DNA of 64,000 nt, taken from the NCBI GenBank assembly GCA_947486185.1, contig CANKTH010000014.1, positions 1 to 64,000 of the forward strand, read 5' to 3'. Made by a program: the position numbers and the translations under genes. The DNA comes from Deltaproteobacteria bacterium (GTDB lineage: Bacteria; Myxococcota_A; UBA796; SXON01). Below the pieces are notes generated by a model. It was not told the origin of the DNA. It was given only the letters and a program-made list of their open reading frames with translations, and ran no database searches. Of this stretch, positions 1-11,510 are shown piece by piece. The first letter of the stretch is position 1; each line of letters begins with the position of its first letter.

Positions 1-1
1 C

Positions 2-1528
2 CTCAAACCGCCACCGTTGGCGCTATTCGCGGACGTATGCGACCGCCTGCTCGACGCGCGGCTGTCACGGGTGGCGGGCCGGCTCAAGCTCGGCCGACCC
101 CGGACCGCGCGGCGGAGCGGTAGTGTCTATACTCCCGCCTCGTATGCTGAGAAGTTGGCGAAGTTGGCCCTGCGGGGAGCACCGCCGGGTCCGCTGAGGG
201 TGCTTGATCCCGCCTGTGGCACCGGGAACCTGTTGGTGGCGGTGATCCACGAGCTCCGCCTCCGCGGCGAGCCGCTCGGGGTCATCGCCGGGATCGACCT
301 CGATCCCCTCGCGCTTGGGCTCGCGCGCCATCGCCTCCGCGAGCTCATCGGCCATGAACCTCAGCTCCTGCTCCATGACAGCCTGTCCGAGCTTCCCGCT
401 ACGACGAGCGAGGCGGCGTGGGATGTCGTAGTCGCGAACCCGCCCTGGATCGCCTACGCCGGTCGCGCGTCGTTGGGACTGTCGGATGAACGCCGAGCGG
501 CCTACCGCGCCCGTTTTGAGAGTTTCCGCAGCTACCCCACCGCGCACGGGATGTTCGCCGAGCGATGCGCCGAGCTGCTCCGACCCGGCGGACGGTTGGC
601 TCTCCTCTTACCGTCTTCGGTCGCCGATCTTCAGGGCTATGCGCCTACGCGCGTTGCCCTCAGCCGCCGCTTGGAGCTTGACCCCGACCTCGAGAGTTTT
701 GGTGACGGGGCATTCCCTGGGGTCTTCCAACCGAGCCTGCTCGTCGGTGCGACCGCGAGGCAGACAGCCCTCGGGCCGCTGGACGGGGCGACGGCAGCAC
801 CATGGCAGCTCCCGCAGCCGGGCCTGACGGACGCCGACGCGGCGTTGCTCCGATATATATCGGTTCTGCCTAAGTTTCCGCCGGAGTGTTTCGGGGAGCG
901 TGGCCTGCAGGCGCCGCGCGGTACGGCGTGGCTGTCTCAGGGTCCGCGTCGGGCAGCCGTGCGTGAGGGCAAGGACATATCGAGCTTCGCGGCTGCTCCA
1001 CCGCGGCGATACGCCCCAGCGAGTGTAACCCTGGGCGCGCCGGGTCGGTGGGCGGCGGTGTCCGTACTGATCCGGCAGACCGCCCGTTACCCCGTCGCTG
1101 CCCCCTCGGATGGCCTCGCCTTCCGAAACTCTCTGCTCGCCGGCTTCAGTCATCCCGAGTGGCCCGCGGCCCGACTGATCGCGCTGCTCAATAGTGGGCT
1201 GTTGCGTTGGTACCATTATCACTCGGTACGTGACGCGCGCGAGGGCATTCCCCAGGTGAAGGTCGCACACCTCCGCAGCCTGCCGGCGCCGCCGCCGGGC
1301 GGAGCGTGGAGCGCGCTCGACGGGTTGGCGAACGAGATCCTGGAGCGGCCGAAAAAGACTGTAGATCGCCTGGATGATGCCGTCGCCGCGCTTTACGGTC
1401 TCGACGCCGAGGCCGCGGCCAGGGTGAAGGGATGGCACCGGAAGATCCTGGGTCTGACGGCGGTTCTTCCACGGTCCGAGCTCCTTGGCCCCCCCGCGGT
1501 GCCGGGGAGCGGCTCGGGGGCCGGGTAG
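2..1528 (+). CDS. N-6 adenine-specific DNA methyltransferase (Eco57I/TaqI-like), probably 5'-truncated by window edge
   Basis: SAM motif VLDPACGTGNLL and catalytic NPPW (VVVANPPWIAY); frame stays open to the window start, first listed start is TTG at 17. Confidence 0.8.
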   Translation, partial: LKPPPLALFADVCDRLLDARLSRVAGRLKLGRPRTARRSGSVYTPASYAEKLAKLALRGAPPGPLRVLDPACGTGNLLVAVIHELRLRGEPLGVIAGIDLDPLALGLARHRLRELIGHEPQLLLHDSLSELPATTSEAAWDVVVANPPWIAYAGRASLGLSDERRAAYRARFESFRSYPTAHGMFAERCAELLRPGGRLALLLPSSVADLQGYAPTRVALSRRLELDPDLESFGDGAFPGVFQPSLLVGATARQTALGPLDGATAAPWQLPQPGLTDADAALLRYISVLPKFPPECFGERGLQAPRGTAWLSQGPRRAAVREGKDISSFAAAPPRRYAPASVTLGAPGRWAAVSVLIRQTARYPVAAPSDGLAFRNSLLAGFSHPEWPAARLIALLNSGLLRWYHYHSVRDAREGIPQVKVAHLRSLPAPPPGGAWSALDGLANEILERPKKTVDRLDDAVAALYGLDAEAAARVKGWHRKILGLTAVLPRSELLGPPAVPGSGSGAG

Positions 1529-1628
1529 CCGCGCGCGACAGAGGCCATCTGGGGTTCCGCGGGCGCGACCGCGCTGATCCGCGGCCGCAAAGTGGAGCGA
1601 CGTGCCGGTCTGGTGCTATCCTGGCACC

Positions 1629-2390
1629 ATGATCCTCCCGATGCTCCTCGCCTGCGCGTCCACCGATCCCGCGCCCGCCGATATTGACGGTTTGTTCCAT
1701 TATTTCTGGGACAAGTATCGGGCGGGCTCCGATGAGGAGCTGGTCGAGGCGATCACCCACGCTCAGGCGGCGGTCGCTCGGCTGGACCTCCCGGCGACAG
1801 GCTCGCTCACCCGGCTGAGCTCCGCCCAGGTCGCGGACCTGCCGGCCGCCAACACCGGGGACCCCGCGAAATCTGCAGGCTTATACCTTATCAATCCTCT
1901 GCCCTGCACCATGGAGCAGCTCGAGGCGCTGATCATCGACGCGGATCAGCAGGCGCTCCACGAGAGCTACGACACCTACCAGCGCTCCTTCCTGACCTCC
2001 TTCGACGATTATGTGGCCCGGCGCTCCCAGCTCTTGGATTGGGACACCGACTACAGCGCGTCGCTCGCCTTCTACGGGAACTATGACAATGCAGTGCGGT
2101 CGGGGGCGCGTCACGTGCCGGACGGGGGGCCCGGCCTGCTCAGCGGGTCGTGGATGCGCGAAGCTGCGGTTTTTGAAGATCCCGATCAGATCTTCGACAC
2201 CGACTACCAGATCGAAGTGTGGTGGCCCGCGCCCGAGGGCGGGGTCATCCACTACTACGGCATCTGGCGCCATATGTACCTTGGCCCCAACCTCACTACG
2301 GATGACGAATTCGTGGTCAGCATCACCCTCGCCGAGCTCGAGAACTGGGACAAACCGGTGGCCGAACGTTGTGAGGCGGATGCGGGCTGA
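1629..2390 (+). CDS. Putative lipoprotein of unknown function
   Basis: ATG at 1629 inside ORF 1602..2390 gives MILPMLLAC, a lipobox-like LLAC. Confidence 0.6.
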   Translation: MILPMLLACASTDPAPADIDGLFHYFWDKYRAGSDEELVEAITHAQAAVARLDLPATGSLTRLSSAQVADLPAANTGDPAKSAGLYLINPLPCTMEQLEALIIDADQQALHESYDTYQRSFLTSFDDYVARRSQLLDWDTDYSASLAFYGNYDNAVRSGARHVPDGGPGLLSGSWMREAAVFEDPDQIFDTDYQIEVWWPAPEGGVIHYYGIWRHMYLGPNLTTDDEFVVSITLAELENWDKPVAERCEADAG

Positions 2391-2447
2391 GCGCGGGGCT
2401 GCGGGGCCGAGACGTACGGGTTAGCGGCGCGGCGTCAGGAAGCGCCA

Positions 2448-3953
<1,506 letters not shown>

Positions 3954-4041
3954 AGATCGGCGAAACACCTGACGTACATCGGGGTCGCGCCGCCGATCGG
4001 GAGGCGGTGACGTAACGGGAACTACGATCTACGATCAGATC

Positions 4042-5112
4042 ATGTTCTCCAAGCAGAAGCGTGGTGCCAAAGCTGGGTCCTCCTGCGCCGCCGGCGCGGG
4101 TGGTCGCTCGGGTGCGGGTCGGGGCAACGGGGACCGCCTGGCGTGGCTCCGCGAGTCGGGCTGGCTCGGCGAGCAGGTGTCCGGGGTGGTCGAGGGCGCG
4201 GCCGACTGGGTCTCTGAGCTGTTCGGCGGGAAAGACGAGGTTTGTCCCACGGCGTCTGGCAGCGGCACGTCCTCGGGCACCGGGGTGGGTGCAGAGAGCA
4301 CCGGCGGCGATCAAGAGCAGGAGGGCCCCAAGACCGAGGAGAAAGACGGCAGCTTGACCTGGCCCGGCGCTCAGGCGAGCACCGATGACAAGTTCAGCTT
4401 CTACGCTGGGTTGATCGGGGCGCTCGGCCACGCAGACGCCTGGAGTCAGGAGCCGGGCACCTATTGCCTGATCGGCATTCGTGGCCTCGCGATGACGACC
4501 ATCGGCGTCGGGGACTACTCTGACGTGCCGGGCGCGTATGACGACATGTTCGTCGTGCTGGGCCTCGACGAGGAGGGGAAGCCGGTGGTGAAGGAGTACC
4601 CCGGATCCACCGATCCCGGGAAGTTCACCGATCTCGACAAAGGTATGGACGGCGCGCTCGACGGAAAACAGTACGGAGGCTCGAGCGAGAACTGGCGGCT
4701 CCAAGAGGGCGCCTACGAGTATGCCTTTGACAACCAACACCCGGACTATTGGAAGGACGGCTACGGCGGCGCAGATCGCTTCCGCATGACGGCGGATCAG
4801 ACGGAGAAGGGGGTCCCGCTCTACGTGGACGAGAACCAGGACGATCAGTTCCAGGGTGAGGGGGACAGCACCTACGTCCAGCACGACTCAGCTTTCCTGA
4901 TCCACCGTGCGGGGCTGAACCCCGGGGGCAACGTCGGAATCAACTCCGCGGGCTGTCAGGTGATCGCGGGCAAGACAGCGGACGGAAAGACCCTGAACAT
5001 GGACGACGCCGCCGCCACCCTGAAACAGACTCGGGGCGGGAAGTTCAACTACATTCTGCTCGACGGGAAGAAGGTGGTCGAGGCGATCAAGCCGGCCGGC
5101 GCTAGCGCCTGA
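4042..5112 (+). CDS. Hypothetical protein with an SxGCQ segment reminiscent of L,D-transpeptidase-like/murein-associated proteins
   Basis: Segment FLIHRAGLNPGGNVGINSAGCQVIAG; otherwise unrecognised; low-complexity Gly/Ala N-terminus. Confidence 0.5.
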   Translation: MFSKQKRGAKAGSSCAAGAGGRSGAGRGNGDRLAWLRESGWLGEQVSGVVEGAADWVSELFGGKDEVCPTASGSGTSSGTGVGAESTGGDQEQEGPKTEEKDGSLTWPGAQASTDDKFSFYAGLIGALGHADAWSQEPGTYCLIGIRGLAMTTIGVGDYSDVPGAYDDMFVVLGLDEEGKPVVKEYPGSTDPGKFTDLDKGMDGALDGKQYGGSSENWRLQEGAYEYAFDNQHPDYWKDGYGGADRFRMTADQTEKGVPLYVDENQDDQFQGEGDSTYVQHDSAFLIHRAGLNPGGNVGINSAGCQVIAGKTADGKTLNMDDAAATLKQTRGGKFNYILLDGKKVVEAIKPAGASA

Positions 5113-6529
5113 ACCTGCCGGGCGGTTTGGATCCCCGCGCGTTCTTTTCGAGCAGGGTGATCGCCGCTTGGTGCGAGTAGCGCCGGGCCTCCTCCAGCAA
5201 CCACAGGAAAAGTACGTGACCGAGCCGTTTTTCGCCCGCCCGGTTGTACATGGCCACGCCGTAGTTGCAGGGATCCTGCCACAGGCGGATGAAGTGTGGC
5301 GTGCCCGCGGCGGTGTCCATCAGGCGGAAGCACGCGATCCACCGGTCTCGGATGCGCATGAAGCTGTCCCACTCGTCCGCGCTGGGCAGGAAGGTCTCGG
5401 TCGAAGCCCGGCGCTTCAAGTCTCGGCATTGAAGCTCTAAGTCTCGTAAATGCCACTCCTGAAGCGCTTCGTAGACGCGGGCCGGCATTGTGCCCGGGAC
5501 GGAGACCGGGGGCTGTGGGTGCTGACGCAGGTGCGCCGCGAGCTCCATGATCGCATCGTCCACGAGTCGATCTCGAAAAGTACTGGGATCATCGGGTAGA
5601 TTGAGCGCGAGCGCCCGACGGGCCAGGTGCGCCAGCACCGCCGGATCCCGCGCGACCTGCTCCCACGCCTGACCGAGCTCGGTGAGCTCATCAAGGGTCA
5701 AGTTAGGGTTTTGCAGGGCACGCTGCTGGAGGCTCAAGGCGAGGGTGATCGGCTCGACAGGGTCGTCCGTTCGGATGAGGCTCGGAGGGGCCCGGGGCGG
5801 CTCCAGCCGGGGTCGCGTGAGGGCCTCTCGGACGAGGAACAGCCAGCGCGGAGAACATCCGAGGAAAATCCATGCGAATACGGCCAGGAGTCTCGACTGG
5901 CGCTCCGTACCGCTCCCTCTCGCCGCCCGCAACAGGATGCCTCCCGGTCCGGTACGATTCGCCAACGACAAGGCCCGATTCCAGTCCCCGCGGCTCGCCG
6001 CGTCCGCGAGCCGCCAACGGCGCGCCGCCCAGCGGGCGTGGCCGTCCCATGCGCGGGCGGGCAGGATGTCCACCGCGTAGAAAAGACGGTCTGAGCGTTC
6101 ATTCTGGCCACAGAGCCGCGCGTGCACCCCCGCTGCGGTCAACCCACACGAGTCGAGATTGCGCTCCTGGGCGAGCCGCGCCCGGAGCCAGGCTTCTCCC
6201 TTGGTATTGGGGCGCCACATCAGCGCGCGGGCCGCCGCCGTCAACGCGCCGCCCTCGCGGTCACCCCAGGTGTTGTAGGGTTGAAGCCATCGCGCCTGAA
6301 GCCATACAAAGCGGTAGAGGCCGAGCGGCTCGAGCACGTACCGGGAGATGGCGCCTGGGATCGCGACGTAGAGCACCACCATCAGTGACGCGGCCGTCTT
6401 GAGCGTGCCTACGGGATTGTGTGCCGTGATCGCCGAGGCCACGGACGCCGCCAGCGGGAAGAGCACGATGAGCGCGATCACGCGTAGGGCCAGGATCGGT
6501 GGGCGCGAGAAGGAGAACGGCGCTGGCAT
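5102..6529 (-). CDS. Membrane-anchored hypothetical protein, third gene of an Hsp70 cluster
   Basis: Internal ATG at 6529 overlaps the stop of the upstream gene (ATGA); N-terminal hydrophobic segments IVLFPLAASVASAI and AASLMVVLYVAIPG. Confidence 0.6.
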   Translation of the reverse strand: MPAPFSFSRPPILALRVIALIVLFPLAASVASAITAHNPVGTLKTAASLMVVLYVAIPGAISRYVLEPLGLYRFVWLQARWLQPYNTWGDREGGALTAAARALMWRPNTKGEAWLRARLAQERNLDSCGLTAAGVHARLCGQNERSDRLFYAVDILPARAWDGHARWAARRWRLADAASRGDWNRALSLANRTGPGGILLRAARGSGTERQSRLLAVFAWIFLGCSPRWLFLVREALTRPRLEPPRAPPSLIRTDDPVEPITLALSLQQRALQNPNLTLDELTELGQAWEQVARDPAVLAHLARRALALNLPDDPSTFRDRLVDDAIMELAAHLRQHPQPPVSVPGTMPARVYEALQEWHLRDLELQCRDLKRRASTETFLPSADEWDSFMRIRDRWIACFRLMDTAAGTPHFIRLWQDPCNYGVAMYNRAGEKRLGHVLFLWLLEEARRYSHQAAITLLEKNARGSKPPGRFRR

Positions 6530-6858
6530 CAGGCCGGGGGCCACCCGAGGGCCCGCCAGGCCCCGGGCCAGGGGGCGAAGCTCGGCGCCCGGGCAGGTTC
6601 TTCCTCGGGCTCGATCCGAACCCCGGCGCGAAGCTCCCACAAGAGCCGGCGGGAGGGGTCGCGGAGCTCGGCGAGGGCGCTCCGGACGGCCTGACTGTCG
6701 CGCGGCCGGGGACCCGACGGGCTCTGCCAGACGGCGGCCGCCGCGAGCCCCAGCTCGAGCTGCGCGAGGAGCTTCTGTCCGGCCCGCTCGACCTCCGCGC
6801 GCGAAGTCTCGGGCGGGAGGCCCAGCACCCAGAAGGGATTATCGGCGTTGTTGCTCAC
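6529..6858 (-). CDS. Small J-domain-like/Hsp70-associated protein
   Basis: NPFWVLGLPPETSRAEVERAGQKLLAQLEL..ELRDPSRRLLWEL resembles a degenerate J-domain; overlaps the 3' end of the Hsp70 gene. Confidence 0.5.
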   Translation of the reverse strand: MSNNADNPFWVLGLPPETSRAEVERAGQKLLAQLELGLAAAAVWQSPSGPRPRDSQAVRSALAELRDPSRRLLWELRAGVRIEPEEEPARAPSFAPWPGAWRALGWPPA

Positions 6859-9416
6859 ACCAGCCCCGAGTCGTGGCCCAGCTTCCGCTGTTCGGCGCTG
6901 ACCGGGAGGAGTTCCCACATGCTACGGGTGACCCGCTCCAGCGTTGTGTCGTCGTTCTGCTCCAGCGCCTTCTGACCTTCGCGAACCAGCTCTCGGGCCC
7001 GGCTCGGGTCCCGACACTCGACGATGCGCGTGTTCACCGCCTGGAACTCTCTCCTCCACGCGCCCGGATGTCGAAGCCAGGCGCCGACCGCCACCGAGCG
7101 AAGCGCGGGGAGTTGGCGGTCCACGTCGACCGCCTTCTTGGCCGCGAGCGCCTTTTCGATACGTTGAACGGTATCTTCGCCCACCTTCTTCTCCACCGGC
7201 GTGCCAAAGTTGCTGAGCAGCCCGAGGTAGTGGGTGAGCCGCTCGCGGGTGCGCTTGACCATCTCGGGCCACGCCGAAACGCTCTCGGCCTCCGCAAGAT
7301 CGGCGTCCAACTCAAGTAATAGCCGGCGACACTTCTCGAGGGCATCAGGGTCCCCGGTCGCGGCGCGCTCCAGATCGAACTTCAAGGTGCCGAGGCGCGC
7401 CTCGAGCTCGCCGGCGTACAGCATCGCGGCAGCGCTGCCCGACCGCATCGCGGCCGCGTTGATACTGGCGATCCTCCGGCGGAGTCCGGTCGCAGCCTCC
7501 TCCAGCGCGCCGGGACCGAGTTGAGGGGTCACCAGGTGCGCCACCCGGTCGAACACCTGGTCGAGCGCCGGGATGTAGGCCCGCGCGCTCAGGCGGCCGC
7601 CGCGGTCGAGCTCCAAGGTGACCTCAATCGCAGTGCCGGCGGGGAGCGTGCCCTTGAGCTCGCCGGCCGGGATCCGAAGGCTCCCAACGAGACGGCAAAG
7701 GTGGGCGGCGTGGAATTCACCTTGTACGATGGGGACCTTGAGCGCGTAGCCCGCCGAGCGGTCGGCCGCAGTCTCGCCAACGTCGCTGCCGCCCGCCCGC
7801 GGCACCCCGGGGCGCGGATCCTGTTCGGAGGCGACGGTCTCGACGAGTGAATGAACGAAGCTCCGCCGGGTCGGCAGCGGGCAGCCGCGTTCGAAGTAGA
7901 CGTGCACCTCGTTGTTGGCAAGGGCGACGCCGATACTCCGAGACAGTGGTGGATCGCCAAGCGTGATCCCGTGCACGATCGAGAAGCGGGCGGGCTCCGG
8001 CACCACCTGTTCTCCGTCTGCGCGCCAGGCGATGAGCTCGAAGGTGTTGGCCTGCCGCAGCTTCAACGCGACCGGCAGCGCGAAGGCGCCCTCCGCGTCC
8101 AGCTTCTCCCGGGCGGACTCCCACTCGCCGTCGGTCCGGCGGATCGCCACCTCCGCGAGCGCCGGCCCGTCGCGGCCCTCGACCCGCCGCCCGACCACCC
8201 AGGGTGCCGGATCAGAGGCGATAGCAGGATGTTGGAGCCAGATCCGGGGTCCTTTAGGCACCGCTGGCGCGGCCTCCGTCGGGGGGCGCGCGTCGATCCG
8301 GTTCGCCGCGGCGTGAATCGCCGCACCTCGTGCGACGAGGGTCATCGGGTCGAGGCCCGTGGCGAAGGGGGCGCCTAGCGCCTCGGCCAGCCGGCGGCGG
8401 AGCACCGGCATCGCGGTCGGGCCGCCGACCAGCACCACCCTGCCCAGCTGATCGGGCGTCACGCCGTGGGTCGCGAGGAGGCGCGCGCAGATCTCGACGC
8501 TCCGGTCCAGATTGGGGATCGCAAAACGTTCGAACTCCTCGCGGCTGAGCTCCACGTCCAGGTCGTGGCCCCCCGACATGCGCGGCACTGTGACGTTGGC
8601 CCGCTCGGCCCGGGTGAGCTCGATCTTCGCGTCTTCGGCGGCGGTTCGGAGCCGACGGAGCTCACCGGCGAGCGCCGGGTCGGCTCGGTTGAGTGACAGA
8701 CCGTGTTCGGACTCAAAGCGTTCGAGCGCATACTCCAGGATCGCTGTATCAAAATCACGACCGCCGAGGAAGTTGTCGCCGTCGTGGCCGACCACTCTGA
8801 GCATTCCGTCCTGGGTCTCAAGCAGCGAGACGTCGAACGTGCCGCCTCCGACGTCGTAGACCAGCCAGGGCCGCCCGGGATCGGTTGAGCTCCAGCCTGC
8901 CGCGATCGCGGAGGCGACGGGCTCCGGAAGGACCTCGATCTGCGCAAAACCCGCGAGCCTTGCGGCCTCAGCGGTTGCGCTCACCTGGGGAAGCTCGAAC
9001 AGCGCGGGAACGGTGACCACCGCGCGGGCGGGCGTGAAGCCGAGCTGGTCCTTCACGTCGTTCCGGATCGACCGGAGCACGGCAGCCGAGAGGTCTTCAG
9101 GCCGAAGCTCCTGGTGGGAGGCTGTGAAAGACAAGAGGTGTCCCGAGCCCATCAGGCGTTTGAACTCGCCGCGGGTGTTGTCCGGGTCGTTGTCGAAGAA
9201 GCGGCGGGCGCGCGCCCCCACGGTCACGCCGCCTCGTGCGTCGATCCGAACGATGCTCGGGGTCAGCACGGTTCCCTGCTGGTTTCGGATCGGCGTGAAC
9301 GTCTCGCCGTCAAACACCACCGCAGCAGAGTTGGTGGTGCCCAGATCGATGCCGAGGAACACGTGTACCTCAGGGGAAGGAGTCTCCCCTTTGCCCGGCG
9401 TCTCCCCGGGTGTCAA
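6855..9416 (-). CDS. Hsp70 (DnaK-like) family protein with long divergent C-terminus
   Basis: GIDLGTTNSAAVVFDG, VYDVGGGTFDVSLLE, VVLVGGPTAMPVLRRRL. Confidence 0.88.
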   Translation of the reverse strand: MTPGETPGKGETPSPEVHVFLGIDLGTTNSAAVVFDGETFTPIRNQQGTVLTPSIVRIDARGGVTVGARARRFFDNDPDNTRGEFKRLMGSGHLLSFTASHQELRPEDLSAAVLRSIRNDVKDQLGFTPARAVVTVPALFELPQVSATAEAARLAGFAQIEVLPEPVASAIAAGWSSTDPGRPWLVYDVGGGTFDVSLLETQDGMLRVVGHDGDNFLGGRDFDTAILEYALERFESEHGLSLNRADPALAGELRRLRTAAEDAKIELTRAERANVTVPRMSGGHDLDVELSREEFERFAIPNLDRSVEICARLLATHGVTPDQLGRVVLVGGPTAMPVLRRRLAEALGAPFATGLDPMTLVARGAAIHAAANRIDARPPTEAAPAVPKGPRIWLQHPAIASDPAPWVVGRRVEGRDGPALAEVAIRRTDGEWESAREKLDAEGAFALPVALKLRQANTFELIAWRADGEQVVPEPARFSIVHGITLGDPPLSRSIGVALANNEVHVYFERGCPLPTRRSFVHSLVETVASEQDPRPGVPRAGGSDVGETAADRSAGYALKVPIVQGEFHAAHLCRLVGSLRIPAGELKGTLPAGTAIEVTLELDRGGRLSARAYIPALDQVFDRVAHLVTPQLGPGALEEAATGLRRRIASINAAAMRSGSAAAMLYAGELEARLGTLKFDLERAATGDPDALEKCRRLLLELDADLAEAESVSAWPEMVKRTRERLTHYLGLLSNFGTPVEKKVGEDTVQRIEKALAAKKAVDVDRQLPALRSVAVGAWLRHPGAWRREFQAVNTRIVECRDPSRARELVREGQKALEQNDDTTLERVTRSMWELLPVSAEQRKLGHDSGLV

Positions 9417-9525
9417 GCTGTGCGGGCCCGGTCGCCCGCCAAGGGGTGTCCGTTTGCGAAAAGACGGTTCCCGACACCGAAGTCAGGGCACGGACGGTGC
9501 CGCCGGGATAGCGGGGCGCCCCGCA

Positions 9526-10830
9526 ATGACCTTCATCCTCACCATCGCGTGGTCCCACCTCCGATCTCGCCGTCAGGACGTGGGCATCTCGCTGATCGGC
9601 GTGCTCTCGATCATGGGGGTGACCGCAGGGGTCGCGGTGCTCGACATCGTGATGTCCGTGATGACCGGCTTCGAGGTCGATCTCCGCACCAAGATCCTGG
9701 GCAGCAACTCCCATATGATGGTGATCGAGTTCGCCGGCACCATGGACGAGCCTGAGGCCGCGATCAAGACGGTCGAGGCCTGCTCGGGGGTCGAAGCGGT
9801 AGCGCCCTTCGTCTATACCGAGGTGATGCTGCGCTCGGCGTACAGCACCGCGGGGGCCGTGCTCAAAGGCCTTGACACGGAGCGCACCGCCAAGGTCACC
9901 GAGGTGGTCTCCGATCTCAAGGTTGGTCCCCAGGGCCACCTCGACGACGACGCGGCCCGGGCCGACGTGATGCGTCACCTCAAGAGCCCCCCTCCCGCCC
10001 TTGCCCAGGACATCACCGACACCGAGGAGCTTCCGGGCATTCTGCTCGGCGAGGAGCTCGCAGCGGGGCTGCGGGTCTACCCGGGGGACCGGGTGTTCGT
10101 GATCAACCCGATCGGCGGGGGAGTGGGCCCCTTCGGAGTGCCGATGCCCACCACCCGGAGCTTTCGGGTCGCGGGCATCTTCTACACCGGGATGTACGAG
10201 TACGACACCAAGTGGTCCTACGTCTCTCTGTCCGACGCCCAGGATTTTACCGGCCTTGGCACCGCAGTCACCGGCCTGGAGGTGAGGGTGGCGGAGGACA
10301 GGCTCTACGATGTCGCCACGATCGGCACCGAGATCGAGCAGGCTTTGGGGTCGCCCTACATCACGCGCAACTGGCTCACCATCAACGCCGCGTTGTTCTC
10401 TGCTCTCCGCCTCGAGAAGATCGTGATGTCACTGATCCTCGGCCTGATCATGGTGGTCGCGGCCCTCGGCATCGTGACCAACCTCGTCGTGATGGTCATC
10501 ACCCGTGCCCGCGAGATCTCCATCCTCAAGGCGATGGGCGCGTCAAACCGCTCGGTGGTCGGGATCTTTATCACCCAGGGAATGATCGTCGGGGTGGTCG
10601 GCACAAGCCTCGGTACCGCGCTTGGGTTAGCGGGCTCCGCCTTCCTGGATCAGTACCAATTTCCCTTGGACACCAACGTGTATTACCTCGACTCCTTGCC
10701 GGTGGTGGTCGAGTATCCCGCGGTCGCCGCGGTGGCGGGTGGCGCGCTGGTGATCTGCTTCCTGGCCACGTTGTACCCCGCGTGGCGAGCGGCGACTCTG
10801 CACCCGGTCGACGGTCTCCGGTACGAATGA
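9526..10830 (+). CDS. LolC/LolE-family lipoprotein-releasing ABC transporter permease
   Basis: MTFILTIAWSHLRSRRQDVGISLIGVLSIMGVTAGVAVLDIVMSVMTGFE and C-terminal FtsX-like membrane core; followed by lolD. Confidence 0.88.
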   Translation: MTFILTIAWSHLRSRRQDVGISLIGVLSIMGVTAGVAVLDIVMSVMTGFEVDLRTKILGSNSHMMVIEFAGTMDEPEAAIKTVEACSGVEAVAPFVYTEVMLRSAYSTAGAVLKGLDTERTAKVTEVVSDLKVGPQGHLDDDAARADVMRHLKSPPPALAQDITDTEELPGILLGEELAAGLRVYPGDRVFVINPIGGGVGPFGVPMPTTRSFRVAGIFYTGMYEYDTKWSYVSLSDAQDFTGLGTAVTGLEVRVAEDRLYDVATIGTEIEQALGSPYITRNWLTINAALFSALRLEKIVMSLILGLIMVVAALGIVTNLVVMVITRAREISILKAMGASNRSVVGIFITQGMIVGVVGTSLGTALGLAGSAFLDQYQFPLDTNVYYLDSLPVVVEYPAVAAVAGGALVICFLATLYPAWRAATLHPVDGLRYE

Positions 10831-11510
10831 TGGGCGTTGATGTCGAGGTCAAGGGGCTGTCTCGCCGTTTCGTGAAGGCGGGCTTCGAGATTCCCGTGTT
10901 GGATAACGCCGATCTGCGGATCGAACCGGGTGGCGCGCTCGCGCTTGTCGGGCAGAGCGGGTCGGGAAAATCCACCTTCCTCCACCTCTTGGGTGCGCTG
11001 GAGCCGCCCTCCGCCGGACAGGTGCTGGTCGATGGTCGGGATGTACACCGCCTCTCGGGCGCGGCGCTCAACCGATACCGCAACCAGGTGGTGTCCTTCA
11101 TCTTCCAGTTTCACCACCTTCTGCCCGACCACGACGCCGTTACCAATGTGGCGATGCCAGCGTTGATCGGGGGGGGTTCGGCTACAGAGGCGCGGCGGCG
11201 TGCGGCGGCGGAGCTCGCGCGCGTGGGGCTCGGCAACCGCCTGACGCACCGCCCCGGCGAGCTGTCAGGTGGGGAACAGCAGCGGGTCGCCATCGCGCGC
11301 GCCTTGATGATGTCCCCGGGTTTGATCCTCGCGGATGAACCGACCGGCAACCTGGACCCGCGCACCGCCGCTGAGGTCATGCAGCTGCTCCTGACCATCC
11401 AGCGGGAACAAGGCGCCACGCTTGTGGTGGTGACGCACTCGCTCGAGCTCGCCGGGTGGCTGCCTCGCCGTATTCGGCTGCGGGACGGCCGTTTTGTGGA
11501 GGAGGCGTGA
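10827..11510 (+). CDS. lolD: LolD ATP-binding protein
   Basis: Walker A GQSGSGKS, signature LSGGEQQRVAIARAL, Walker B LILADEPTGNLD; ATGA overlap with the permease. Confidence 0.92.
   Translation: MMGVDVEVKGLSRRFVKAGFEIPVLDNADLRIEPGGALALVGQSGSGKSTFLHLLGALEPPSAGQVLVDGRDVHRLSGAALNRYRNQVVSFIFQFHHLLPDHDAVTNVAMPALIGGGSATEARRRAAAELARVGLGNRLTHRPGELSGGEQQRVAIARALMMSPGLILADEPTGNLDPRTAAEVMQLLLTIQREQGATLVVVTHSLELAGWLPRRIRLRDGRFVEEA

Noticed and set aside
1-1528. Restriction-modification or BREX-like system around the DNA methyltransferase
   Set aside because: Only the methyltransferase is visible, at the window edge; downstream genes are unrelated, so no system can be claimed
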